From positions 1,103,397-1,167,396 of the forward strand of contig NZ_JAHTIK010000001.1 of NCBI RefSeq assembly GCF_025655475.1: a stretch of 64,000 bases of DNA. The letters are read 5' to 3'. This stretch comes from Kitasatospora sp. DSM 101779. GTDB taxonomy: Bacteria > Actinomycetota > Actinomycetes > Streptomycetales > Streptomycetaceae. This document shows, one piece after another, positions 1 to 11,700 of this stretch. How positions within the stretch are numbered: the first letter of the stretch is position 1; each line of letters begins with the position of its first letter. A model generated the notes under the pieces. The model saw only the letters and a program-made list of their open reading frames with translations, was not told where the DNA came from and ran no database searches. A program made the translations under genes and the position numbers.

Positions 1-2
1 CC

Positions 3-830
3 GGGTTCGGCCGCGGCGAGGCCGGCAGCGCCACCGGCACCGGCCGGACCACCGGCCCCGCCGGCATGGCCGGGGCCCACGCCCCGGGTGGCATGGGCGG
101 CGCCGGCGGCCGCGGCGAGAAGCGCGGCGGCAACCGTTTCGTCCGCCCCACCCGCTTCGGCTGCGAGGGGCTGGAGGACGAGGACGAGATGCTGCTCGGC
201 GATCGCGGCATCACCGGCCAGGCCGTCCGGCACGAGGAGGGCGACCGCCACTGGGAGCGGATGCGGCGCAGGTGGCTGGACTCGGCCCGCACCGACGGCC
301 CGGCCCCGCACGCCCAGCCCGCCGCCGGCGGGGAAACCCCGGCGGAACAGAACACCCTGCTCAACCAGCTGACCACCGCTCTGCTCGGCCCCGAGGCGGG
401 CACGGACGGCGCGACCGCCCTGGCCGGTATCGGCAGCGACTCCTCCGCCGACGGCACCACCGGCACGGGCAACGCCAACGGTGGCGGTGAGGGCGGGACC
501 GCGCCGGCCGGCGGCGACCGGTCGGCGCACGGCACCCGGGGCGAGAGCGCGTCCGGCACGGGCACCTCCGCCTCGCCGGACGAGGACTACCTCGACCGCG
601 CCCGGTCCGCGGCTGCCCGTCGCGGCCGCCCGGACGACGACAACCCGGCGGCCTCCACCACCGGCACGGGGTCGGGGACGGACGGCGCCGGCAAGCCCGC
701 CGAGCGGGCCCCGCTCCGCGAGGAGGGCGGCTACCAGGTGCCCAGCCCGTTCCTGCGGGCCGCACTCGCCCGACTCGCGACCTCCGGCGGCGCGGACGGT
801 GCCGCCCCGGGCGGAGCGGCGGCCTCGTAA
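3..830 (+). CDS. C-terminal part of a Gly/Ala/Thr-rich protein (5' end outside window)
   Basis: The reading frame is open from the first bases of the window, so the start lies upstream. The visible 275 residues have a short Gly-rich stretch, then a charged segment (about residues 40-95 of the visible part) with an Asp/Glu cluster and a Trp-Glu-Arg-Met-Arg-Arg-Arg-Trp stretch, then a long disordered Gly/Ser/Thr/Ala/Asp tail. No catalytic motif is seen. Gly-rich tails of this kind occur on PPE/WXG100-type secretion substrates of actinomycetes. Together with the WXG100-type gene downstream this suggests a type VII-like secretion locus, but that is inference from context. A strong hairpin at 881-910 separates it from the next gene. 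Confidence 0.6.
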   Translation, partial: GFGRGEAGSATGTGRTTGPAGMAGAHAPGGMGGAGGRGEKRGGNRFVRPTRFGCEGLEDEDEMLLGDRGITGQAVRHEEGDRHWERMRRRWLDSARTDGPAPHAQPAAGGETPAEQNTLLNQLTTALLGPEAGTDGATALAGIGSDSSADGTTGTGNANGGGEGGTAPAGGDRSAHGTRGESASGTGTSASPDEDYLDRARSAAARRGRPDDDNPAASTTGTGSGTDGAGKPAERAPLREEGGYQVPSPFLRAALARLATSGGADGAAPGGAAAS

Positions 831-880
831 CCGACCCGCCCCCGCACGGAACGTCGCACACCCCGCAGCCCTCCCGCCGT

Positions 881-910
881 CGTCCGCCCGCTCCCGTGAG
901 CGGGCGGACG
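881..910. terminator. perfect 12-bp hairpin between the first two genes
   Basis: CGTCCGCCCGCT at 881-892 pairs perfectly with 899-910 around a 6-nt loop. There is no U tract, as usual for Streptomyces terminators. It lies 50 bp after the first stop codon and 22 bp before the next start, so it would end or attenuate transcription entering the WXG100-type gene. Confidence 0.6.
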
Positions 911-932
911 GCCAGCACGAACTGGACGAACC

Positions 933-1871
933 ATGGATGAGCAGACAGGCGCAGAACAGGCTCACGCCGCACTGCGCGAAACCGTGATCAGCCCCCGCCA
1001 GCAGGACGTCGCACTGCAGCCGACCGAGGCGTCGGAGGTCGCGGAGCCGACCGCGCGCCTCCAGCCGATGGAACGCGGCGTCCCGATGGCGGAGCCGACC
1101 GCCCGTCTGCAGCCCATGGAGAGCATCCCGCTGGCCGAACCGACCGCGCGCCTCCAGCCCATGGAACGCGGCGTCCCGATGGCGGAACACGCGGCCCGCC
1201 TCCAGCCCACCGAGAGCATCCCGCTGGCCGAACCGACCGCGCGCCTCCAGCCCATGGAACGCGGCGTCCCGATGGCGGAGCCGACCGCCCGGCTACGGTC
1301 CGATGCGGTGGAGGCGTCGCCGACCCGGACGACTGCGCTCGCCGCGACGCCCCGGACCGCCACCGACGCCCAGGTCAAGCGACTGGCGCCGACCACCGGT
1401 GCCGCGACGCAGTCCGGCGGATCCGCAGGCAGCGGCTTCGAAGTGAACCCGGAGCAGTACCGTGCCGCGGTCAGCCCGGTGCTCGCGGCGGCGGACCAGC
1501 TCGCCCAGCTCGTCACCGGCCTCTCCGCCTTCCTCGACCACACCCAGTCGACGGCGCCGTGGGGCAACGACGAGTCCGGCAAGAAGTTCGCGGAGGGCGA
1601 GAAGGGCTACCTGAGGTACAGCACCGACACGCTCAAGGGGCTGAAGGGCATGCCGGACGCCGTCCGCTACGTCGCGGACGGCCTCAAGGCCATGGCCGAG
1701 AACTACCGGGCGGCCGAGGAGGGCACCACCTCCGTCTTCCAGGGCGGTGGCGCCGAGGACGTGTCCGTCCCCCAGGCCGGTTCGTACAGCGCGCCCGTCA
1801 ACGTCACCTCGCCGGGCGCCACCTTGCGGAACATCGCGCAGGCCCACCCGTCCACCACCCGAAGGGCCTGA
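933..1871 (+). CDS. WXG100-type protein with an N-terminal peptide-repeat region
   Basis: 312 residues. Residues about 28-122 are a tandem repeat (PTARLQPME followed by RGVPMAE or SIPLAE). Residues about 125-165 are a Thr/Ala linker. Residues about 168-270 are a helical hairpin containing PWGNDESGKKF (W210-G211), the form of the WXG motif common in Streptomyces WXG100 proteins, followed by a long amphipathic helix. WXG100 proteins are small substrates or partners of type VII (ESX-like) secretion. This one is longer than the usual roughly 100 residues because of the repeats. Its stop lies 4 bp before the giant toxin gene, so the two are probably co-transcribed and it may be that protein's secretion partner. 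No good Shine-Dalgarno is seen before ATG 933. Confidence 0.75.
   Translation: MDEQTGAEQAHAALRETVISPRQQDVALQPTEASEVAEPTARLQPMERGVPMAEPTARLQPMESIPLAEPTARLQPMERGVPMAEHAARLQPTESIPLAEPTARLQPMERGVPMAEPTARLRSDAVEASPTRTTALAATPRTATDAQVKRLAPTTGAATQSGGSAGSGFEVNPEQYRAAVSPVLAAADQLAQLVTGLSAFLDHTQSTAPWGNDESGKKFAEGEKGYLRYSTDTLKGLKGMPDAVRYVADGLKAMAENYRAAEEGTTSVFQGGGAEDVSVPQAGSYSAPVNVTSPGATLRNIAQAHPSTTRRA
1014..1298 (+). repeat. tandem coding repeat, alternating 15- and 16-residue units
   Basis: Inside the WXG100-type gene about six units of roughly 45-48 bp alternate between two versions (PTARLQPMERGVPMAE and PTARLQPMESIPLAE), giving a higher-order unit of about 31 residues (93 bp). Copies are nearly identical at the DNA level, so the array is recent or kept homogeneous and its copy number could vary between strains. 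Confidence 0.85.
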
Positions 1872-1875
1872 TCCG

Positions 1876-2770
1876 ATGGCGGTCGAACTCCCCGAGCCCC
1901 TGCAGTGGGTGCTCCTCCTGCTGGCGGGCACCCGCTGGCCGGAGGCCGACGAAGACATGCTCCGCGACATGGCGGAGCGCTGGCGCGACGGCGCCAAGAC
2001 CCTGGAGGACGCCGGGCGCTCCGCAGACTCGGCGGTGAAGCGCGCGCTCGACGGCCAGCGCGGCGCCGCAGCCGACGCACTGGCCAAGCACTGGTCGCAG
2101 TTCACCACCGGCAAGGGCACCGAGGAGGACCCGGGCTACTTCCCCGGACTCGTCCAGGCCTGCAACGGCATGGGCGACATGCTGGAGGCGATGGCCAACT
2201 CCGCGGAGACCGCGAAGATCCAGATCATCGCCCAACTCGGCATCCTGGCCTTCGAGATCGCGACCGCCGAGGCGGAGGCACCGTTCACCGCGGGCGCCTC
2301 GCTGGCGGAGATCCCGGTGTTCGTCGGCATCAGCCGCACCGCCGTCCAGCAGATCCTCAAGCAACTGCTCAAGGAGACGCTGCAGTTCGCGGCGAAGCAG
2401 GCCGCACAGATGGCCGCGATCAACCTGCTCGCTCAGGGCATCGAGGTGGCGGAGGGCCACCGCAAGAACATCGACATGAAGGAGCTCGGCCAGAACGCGC
2501 TCGGCGGCGCCGTCGCCGGTGCCAGCGGCCACCTCATCGGCAAGGGCCTCAGCGCCGGCGGTTCGAAGCTCGGCCTCAGCAGCGTCATGGAGACCACCGC
2601 GGGCCGGATGGCGCACGGCGCGGCCGTGGGTGTGGGCGCCGACGTGTCCACCCAGCTCATCACCACCGGCCACGTCGAGGGCGGCAGCCTGCTCGGCTCC
2701 GGCCTGAGCGGTGGTGCCGCGGTCGGCCTGCACCGCGGCGCGGCCGCCGTGAAGGGCCACTTCAACGGCC
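1876..2770 (+). other. domain: CpnT-like WXG100 leader of the giant toxin
   Basis: Residues 1-300. LPEPLQW...GTRWPEADEDMLRDMAERW matches the type of leader seen in actinobacterial toxins related to the N-terminus of Mycobacterium CpnT. A long helical region with glycine-zipper-like stretches (GGAVAGASGHLIGKG) follows. The same leader type is a stand-alone gene at 50769-51494, where IELPGEVESFLAFIGIRWP aligns with it. Confidence 0.7.
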
Positions 2771-5700
2771 CGCCGAAGATCCCCACCCCGCACGCCGGCC
2801 CCGAGGGCGCCGGCAGCGGCACCACCGCCGGAGCGGGCGGCGCACCGGTCTTCTCCAAGCCGGACTCCGGGTCGTCCAGTTACCGGGGTCCGTCGGCTGA
2901 GGGGCTGTCCGGCGGCGGCTCGCACGAGACGCCCGGTTCGACGGGCTCCACCGGTTCGACCAACTCGACCAGCTCGGCCGGCAGTTCCGGCGGCGGGCAC
3001 ACCGGTCCGACCATCGGTTCGGCCGGATCCACCGGCTCGGGAAGTTCGGCTGGTACAGGCGGATCGGCAGGTACGGCGCACAGCGGTGGCGAGGGCGGCG
3101 CGAGCCGTGCCGAGAGCGCTCCCGCCCCGGCCTCCGGTACCCGCGGACTGGTCCCGTTCGGCTCCGACCGTCCTGCGCCCTCCGCGGAGCGTGCCCCGGC
3201 AGCCGAGACGCCGGTCCACACCTCCGACCGCCCGGCGCCGACCCAGACCACCGCGACGACGCAGCCGGCCCCCCACGCGGCCGACCGTCCTGCGCCCGCG
3301 GCCGAGCACACCCCCGCGCCCGAGACCGCTGCGGCCCCGGCCGCCGCCCGTGGCGACTCCGCCGAGCCGGCGCCGCGTCCCGCAGAGCCCCTGCACCAGG
3401 TCTCCGAGAGCGCGCCGCGCGCCCCCGAGACCGCTGGCCGGGGCACCGAGCACGCACCGGTCGCGCACGAGCAGGCCCCCGGGCAGGTCCACGAGCAGGC
3501 ACAGCCGCAGGGCCGTCAGGACGTCCAGCCGTCGCCGCACGCGTCCACGGCCGAGAGCCGCACGGTGCCGGCCGACCCGGCCCCGGCGCACGAGTCCCGG
3601 CCCGCCACCGCGGATCACGCCGGCGACCGGGTGCCTGCCGCCGACCGGCCGACGACCGCCCAGGTCCACGAGGCCCCGGCGCCGAACCGCGAGCCGTCCG
3701 TGCCCGCGCACGAAACACCGACCCCCGTCCACGAAACCTCGACGCACACGCAGCAGACCGCAGCCCCTGTGCACGAGACCCCCGTCCCGACCCGCGACAC
3801 CTCCGTGCCTGTGCACGAGACGCCTGCGCACGTGCCCCCCGCGCACGAGACGCCTGCGCACGTGCCCCCCGCGCACGAGACACCTGTGCACGAGACACCG
3901 GCGCACACGCAGCAGCCGAACGGCCCCGTCCACGACACGGCGACGCCTGTCCACGAGACGCCCGCCCCCGCGCAGCAGACCCCGTCCCACGCCCAGCCGG
4001 GCACCGGGCCCGTCCACACCGCGGCCACGCCCGTCCACGAGACCCCGACCCCCGTCCACGAGGGTGACGCGGCGCGCCCGGCGGCGGCCGTGCCGCATGT
4101 GGCGGCTCCGGCCGCGGTCCCGGCGCAGAGCCATGCCGCGGGGGGTGGCGGCGCGCACCGTGCCCCGGCTCCCGAGTCGGACTCCCCGGCACGGGCGTCC
4201 AGCCCGCCGGACGGCACCGGCCTGCCCGGCGGTGCCGCGCACCCGGCCGCGTCCGGTGGCGACACGCACCTCGACGGCGGTACCCGGATCTCGGGCGGTC
4301 ACACCCCGACCAGGCCGGCGCCGGTGCCGGAGGCGGTGCCGAACCAGATCGGTCCCGACGCCGCCGCCTCCACCGTTCAGCAGCCGGCGGGCACGCCGCC
4401 GGTGGCGGGCGGCTTCATGCCCGGTCCGGTGCCGGGTGGCGGCGCTGCCCACACGGCGGGCGGCGGCACCCGTACGCCGTCGGCCCACGCTCCGACCGAC
4501 GCGGTGTCGCAGCGTCCGGTGGAGCCGACCTCGCAGCCCGGTGGCGGCGGCACCGTCCGCCCGGGCGCGGGCCGGACGTCCGACACCCATGTTCCGCCCC
4601 CGCCCCCGCCGCCGCAGCACCAGGCGGGCGGGACTCCGCGGACCCTCGGCGACCCGAACGGGTCCTCGTCGTCCGCTCCCCGCACCGGTCGGACCGGCGA
4701 CGAGCACCTCCCGCCGCCGCCCCCGCCGCCGTCGGGGAACTCCCGGATCCGTCCGATCGACGAGGCACCGAACCAGGACGAGCTGGCGCAGCTGCACCAG
4801 CACCCGGCCGGCCCGTCGCTGATCCACCCGCCCAAGGCGGATCCGGCGGCACTGGCCCAGTACAAGAGCGACAACAAGTTCAACTTCAAGCTGACCGGCG
4901 AACTGCGGACGGCGGCGGACACCCTGCCGAACAGCTCGTGGGGGCGGCACGACTCGGGCGTCCAGACGCCGAGCGGCAGGCCGGACGTCAAGGTCAGCCC
5001 CTACTCGCAGTCGCTCAAGACGCACCTCGACCCGTTGACCTTCAAGGCCCTGCACAAGGACACCGCGAACGCGGTCACCGGCCCGCTGCGCAACCACCTC
5101 GGTCCGGAGGCCCAGGTGTACTACGGCAACAAAATTCTGGAGGCGGCGGGCAATCTGGACTTCCGTACGCAGGAGCACTTCCAGCAGCAGGAGTTCCGCC
5201 GCAACGTGCTGGAGCGCCTGGCCCGCCAGGACTCCGAGAAGACGTGGAGCCCGGTCGGCGAGCAGCGGGTGAACGACCACCTGACCGGCTCCACGTCCGC
5301 GATGGACGGCGTGAACCGGCTGCTGGGCGGCCACAACGGCCACCCCGGCTTCGACGGCATCGTGCTGGGCGAGTCGCACGGCGGGTCGCCGAGCTGGCGG
5401 TTCCTCAACGAGAACATGCACGACCTGAAGGCCGCGGGCGTCGACCGGATCTACGTCGAGTCGCTCCGCGACGACGCCTTCCAGCAGCACCTGGACGCCT
5501 TCCAGCGTCCCGGGGGCACCATGTCGCCGAACCTGGAGCGGATGCTCCGCACGTACGACAGCGACTGGAACTCCCCGGCCGGCCACGGCCTGTACGACAC
5601 CGTGGTGCGGGCGAAGCAGGAGGGCGTGACGGTCCACGCGGTGGACGGCTACCCGGCGCGGGCGCCGCAGGGTGTCCCGCATGCCATGCAGGAGCGTGCG

Positions 5701-8700
5701 CGGCTGCTCAACTCCTACATGAACCACGCCATTACGGAGGGCGGCGGGACCGGCAAGTACGTGCTGGTCGCCGGCAAGGCGCACGTCCAGGAGCACCCGA
5801 GCAGCAACGACCACCGGATCCCCGGTGTGGCCGAGATGCTGGGTGTGCCGGGGGTGCGGCTGACCGACAGCGGCCAGTCGAACCCGAACGGCGCACCGCA
5901 CGACGCGTCCGCCGGCACCGCTTCCGGGAACATGCGGCTCGGCTACGTCGACCCTGCGACGACCGGGCGCGACCCGGCGGACGCGGCCAACCAGCACGGC
6001 AACGGCGCCCCGCCCGCCCCGCCGCTGCCGCACCAGGGCGGGGGCAGCTCCTCGCAGTCGACCCGGAGCCTCGGGGGCGACAGCACGCCGGTGCCGCCGG
6101 CCCCGCCTGCGGCGCACCAGGGCGGGGGCAGCCCGTCGCAGTCGACCCGGAGCCTCGGGGGCGACACCACCCCGCCGCCTCCGCCTGCCACGCCTACCCA
6201 GCACAGCACGGCCGGGTCCTCGCAGCCCGGCCACCAGACCCCGGCCACGACGACGCCGAACACATCGCCGGCCCCTGGCCACAACGCGCCGTCGACCACC
6301 GGCCACCCCGCGCCGTCGACGACCGGTCACACCAACGCGCCCGCCGCCGGCCCCACCAACCCGCCCGCCACCGGCCAGCACAACGCACCGTCGACCAGCA
6401 CCCACGACCAGTTCCTCGACCGGCAGAAGCAGGCGCGCGACGCCGAACTGCAGGCGCTGTCCGGCAAGTCCCCGGTGCGCGACGCGGTCGGCCAGCTCGG
6501 TCGCGAACAGCGGGCGGTGGCGACGCCGCCGCCCGGCGCCGACCGGCTGCGGCAGGACCTGCCGTCCATGTCGCCGCAGGAGCGGACCCGGGAGCTGGCC
6601 GGCCTGACCCCGGAGAACCGGCGCTGGCTGGCCCGCGACCCGCAGACGGTGGACGCGCTGAAGAACGGGCTGCCGCCGAAGGAGTTCGCAAAGACCGCGG
6701 CGGAGCTGATGGTGCACGTCGACCCGCGCGCGGAGCGCGCGCCCTCGGCGCGGCAGGAGGCGCAGCAGCAGATCGCCCGGATGCTCCAGGACCCGGAGAC
6801 CGCCGCGCGGCTGCTGAAGAACGGCGCCGACGTCGTGGTGGTCCCGAAGGACGTGCGGATGCCGGACGTCCCGGAGCTGAACAACCTGCGCGGGGTACAC
6901 AACAACTCCTCGGCGGGCGCCGGCCGCGGCTACGACGACATGCGCGGCTCGGGCGGACGGCACTCTGCGGTCACCGAGGAGAACCTGCTCGGCGAGCACA
7001 CCGCGATCGGGCACGGCGGGCACTACGAGGACGGGTACTCCACCACCACCCACGAGTTCACCCACACCGTGCACCGGTACGGTCTGGACGCGAACGACCA
7101 GAAGCTGATCACCGACACCTTCAACCAGAAGCACGGCGACCCGAACGCCGCCTGGCCGGACGGCCCGCGCCACGACAGCAGCGGGAAGCCGGTCGACAAC
7201 TACTCCTCGCGCGACGAACAGGAGTACTTCGCGCAGGTCACCAACGCGTACCTGGGCACCAACCACGGCACCGACCCGTACACCGGCCAGCCGCGCAACA
7301 ACGGCGCGGACTGGGTGCGGCAGAACGAGCCGGCCATGCTGCCGCTGCTGGAGAAGCTGTACGGCAAGGACCCGGGCGCGGTGCACGCCGGCCCGGCCAA
7401 CCCGGTGCACGCCACCACGGCCGAGAACCAGATGTACGAGGGCTTCCGGGACTTCATGGACCGGGTCGACGGCGACCGGAGCAACCCCCCGGCCCACCAG
7501 CCGCCGACCGCGCCGCCGCCGACCACGCCGGCGGGCAACCCCGGCCAGCACGGCGGGAGTTCCTCCCACCTGCCCCCGCCGCCGCCGAAGGCGCCGGGCT
7601 TCGGCAGCAAGCCCGCGGCTGGCGACGGCTACTCGCACAAGATCGACGGCGAGAAGACCTTCGAGGCGATCAAGGACTTCCTGCCGGACTCCGCGGAGTT
7701 CGACAAGGTCAAGGACGGCCTGAAGAAGTACGAGCGGTCCGCGCTGATCGACGGCGACACCGACGCGATCCTGCACTCGTACCAGCAGCAGAAGCAGTTG
7801 CACGTGGACGTGCTGCGCCGCAACGTCCCCGAGTCGCTCGACGCGGTGAACCGCCGACTGGACGAGATCGCCCACCAGACACCGGACCGCCAGGCCGAAC
7901 TGGCAGGCGAGAAGCACAACCTGGAGACCGCGAGGGCGAACCTGGAGGGGCAGCGGGACCGGCTCGCCGTCTACGAGCACGAGCTGGCCCGGCTCAAGGG
8001 CGAACCCAAGCCCGGAACGCCCGAGTTGAAGGCGCTGCAGGACGCCCGCCAGCAGGCGGAACCGCGCATCGCCAAGGACGCCATGGCGCGGATCGAGGAG
8101 CAGCGCAAGGCCGTCGCCGACCTCCGGCAGGAGGCCGACCGGCGGCTCAACGACGCCGAGACCGCCTACCAGAACGAGACCAGCAAGCGGACCGCCGCCG
8201 GCTCCACCAAGGAGACCGCGGCGGAGGCGGCCGCGAAGACCACCCGGAACGTCTTCGCGAGCCGGGTCGAGGACCTCAGGGTCCGCGAGGAGGAGCTCGC
8301 GCAGGACCTGCAGGCGCGCAAGGACGCGCTCGCCGGGAACTACGGGCCGACGCCGCCCAAGCCGAAGAAGGGCGCCGAGCACGAGCTGACCGACGGTGCC
8401 TACCGCGCCGCGTTCGGCTACTCGGACCACGGGGTGATGGCGGGCGAGCCGCACGCCGAGAAGACCGTTCGCCGGATGGTGGACGGCGACGTCAAGCTCG
8501 GTGCCGCGGTGGTCAACCGCAACCACGTGGTGGCCGACTACATGGTGCACAAGTACGTGACGGCCGCCGTGTTCAAGGCGAGGTCGTTCGGCGACGAGCA
8601 GCACCGGGTGGAGGCGTCGAAGACCTTCTCCGACTTCGCCGACACCATGGCGCCCGACCAGCACCGGGTCTACGACAAGGACGGGAAGCGGGCCGCCAAG

Positions 8701-11700
8701 CGGCTCGACGCCAAGGGCGGCGTGGAGCACGCCGCGCTGACCTGGCGCGACCTCGGCTACACCGCCAAGGACGTCGACCTGCGCGCCGCCTACGGCAACG
8801 ACAAGCTCGCGCCGGCCTTCAGCCCGGCGAAGATGGACGATCCGGCGAGCGCGGGCGCGGCCAAGCAGGAGCTGCAGAACCAGCTGAACCGGTCCGGCCT
8901 GGACGGCCCGGCCAAGGCGGAGTTCGACCGGTACGCGGACACCGTGGCGAAGTTCTCCGACGATCCCTCACCGCAGCACCTGGCGGAGATGAAGGATGCC
9001 CTCGCGGCCGTCCACACCAGGGTGCGCGAGCAGGCCGTCGAGGATCTCGGAGTGGTCCACGGCGTCACCGGGCCGCGCCACCTGGACGACACGGTCGCGG
9101 CGGCGCGGCAGGCGGCCGCCGAGCCGCCCGGCGGCCCGGGCGGCTCGCCGGCGCACGAGAGGCTCGCCGACCGGCTCGACGACCTGGCGGGCGCGTACGA
9201 CCGCCTCGGCCAGGACCGCCAGGACCTGAAGAGCCTGGCGCACGACCTGCGCAACGATCCCAACGCGGTGCGGCCCGAGCAGCTGGAGGCGTTCGCCGAC
9301 AAGCTGCCGAACGAGCGCGAGCAGCTGCGCCGGGACGAGGTGCAGCACCGTCTCGACGAGGCGGGGGAGACCCTCAAGCCCGGCGGCACCCCGGCCGCGA
9401 TCAAGTCGGCCGCCGCGAAGCTGCTGCCCAAGGCGGACGCCGACATCAGGACGGTGGGCGAGCAGTACGGAGGCGCCTTCCCCCGGGCGGGCGCGGGGGA
9501 GAACCACCCCGCCGGCCTGTTCGACCGGGCCGTGCAGGCCAAGATCGAGGACGTGCCGAAGCTGATCGAGGAGATCACCGCGGGGCTGTCCAACAGCGCG
9601 TCCAACCTGCGCTTCGGCGACGAGCTGACCAACAAGTGGATCCAGAACTTCCTCGACCCGCACGTGATCCGGGACCAGGACGTGCTGACCGCCGTGGCCA
9701 AGGGCGACCTGCCGCCCGAGGCGCTCTACTCGCCGCACACCCTGGACCTGCTGCGCGGCCTGCGCACGCTGGAGGACACCGGTCTGGCCCCGCGCGGTCT
9801 GCGCGACCTGATGGCCCCGAAGACCGAGGCCGACATGGTGGACCTCCACCAGCCGGGCCAGAAGCCGAGCGCCAGCGCGGTCAACATCGCCGACGAGCAC
9901 GGCATGCTGACCCACGCGGGCGGGAAGACCCCGGTCTCCTCGTCCGGTGACTTCACCCGCCAGCCCGGCCAGTCGGCGAACCCGGTGGTCGGCTCCGAGG
10001 GACTGCACGACCCGGCCCGGGACGCCCGGCCGGGCGCCGAGGGCCACGAGATCGGGACCACTCCGCCCCCCGCCACGCCCCAGCCCCCGGCGAGCCGGGA
10101 CACCGACGTGGTGATGGCCGACCACGACACGCCCACCGCGTCGCAGGACCACGACACGCCGATGCCCTCGCAGAGCCACGACGTGCCGATGCTGTCGCAG
10201 AGCCAGGACCACCCGATGGCCTCGCAGCAGACCGTCCGGCCGGAGAAGCGCCGGGTCGACCCGGACGACGACATGCTGATGCCCGACGCGCCGCCGGCCA
10301 AGCGCCGCGCGACGGACGCGGTGCCGACGCCGCCGCCCCCGCCGCCGGTCGCGCACCCCGTCGGGGGCGGCCACCAGAGCACCGGCACCCGGGGCTTCGG
10401 CTCGCTGCCCTCCCCGCCCCCGCCGCCGAACGGAAGCCACGCCCAGGCCGCCGGGTCCGGGACTCCGCACCAGCCGGCGGCCGGACACGACGGCGCGCCG
10501 GAGCACCAGGGCCAGCAGCACGGGCAGCCGCAGCACGAGGCCGACCCGCATCAGCACCACGAGGACGCCGACCAGCAGCCGCACGACGACCAGCAGGTAC
10601 CGCCCGTGGAGCCGCTGCTCCCGCCGGTGGGCACCCCCGAGTACGGGATCATGCACGACCCGGGGAGCTTCCTGCGGGACACCCCGCTCGGGGTGGACTT
10701 CGGCTCCGGGCTGAGGCTCCGCACCGAGGGGCTGCAGCAGCACCAGGTCAACTCCTTCCTCGCCAAGTTCGAGGGCAGTGACCGGCACTGGTTCGCCCTC
10801 GTGCGCGACCCCGCCCGCAGCACGCCCGACAAGGACGCCTTCGTGCTGACCCCGGCGTGGGAGAAGTACGCCCAGCACAGCGAGGAGTTCCGGCCCCCGG
10901 CCGGCGTCCGTCTGCCCGATCCGATGCCCGACCACCACTACGTCACCGCGCTGTACGCCCCGTACAAGTCCGGGACGGCGGGCGCCGACCACACCATCGG
11001 GCACGTCGAGGTGCCGTTGCACCCGGACCCGGCGCGGCCGGGCGACGCGCTGGTGGTCACCGGCGGCATGAACGGCTGCGCGTTCGTCGCCACCGACGTG
11101 AACCCGCACACCGACACCTTCCGGCTGTGGCACTTCCAGTCGTACTCGGCGAAGAACAACCTGGTCGGCGGCGCCGAGTTCCGGGCGGACAAGACCGTCA
11201 CCGACTGGTTCGGCCCCGACGAGTACCGCTCGCCGCACCCGTTCACCTTCGAGGTCACCAACGTCCTGCACCACGGCCCCGACGGCTGGCACGTCACCAG
11301 CCAGGAGTCGGTGCAGGAGCAGGGCAACCCGCACATCGGCAGGCAGACCACCCGCCCGTTCAGGCTCGACCCGCCCAGCGAGGCGGACCGGGTGCAGATG
11401 ACGGTCGGCCCGTACCACATCAACGCCAAGGAGCAGGTGGAGCGGTTCGACGACCTGGCGAACAAGCTGCAGAGCAAGCTCCCGCCGGCCACCGACCCGA
11501 AGTTCCGCACGGCCCGCAACGACCTCTTCGAACAACTCCGCGACCTGCGGGGCCGGCTGGTCGCCCAGGCCGACGCCGTCGGCGCGCTCACACAGCCCGG
11601 CACCACCATGCAGCAGGTCCATGACGGCGCGGCCGCACTGCAGCAGCAGGCCGCCGTCGACCGGCAGCACGCCCAGGGCGAGTCGATGCTCTTCACCGCC

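Noticed and set aside
1747..1875. Earlier start of the giant protein at 1747
   Set aside because: It would overlap the WXG100-type gene by 125 bp and the added residues are Pro/Arg-rich shadow sequence; ATG 1876 begins a conserved leader.
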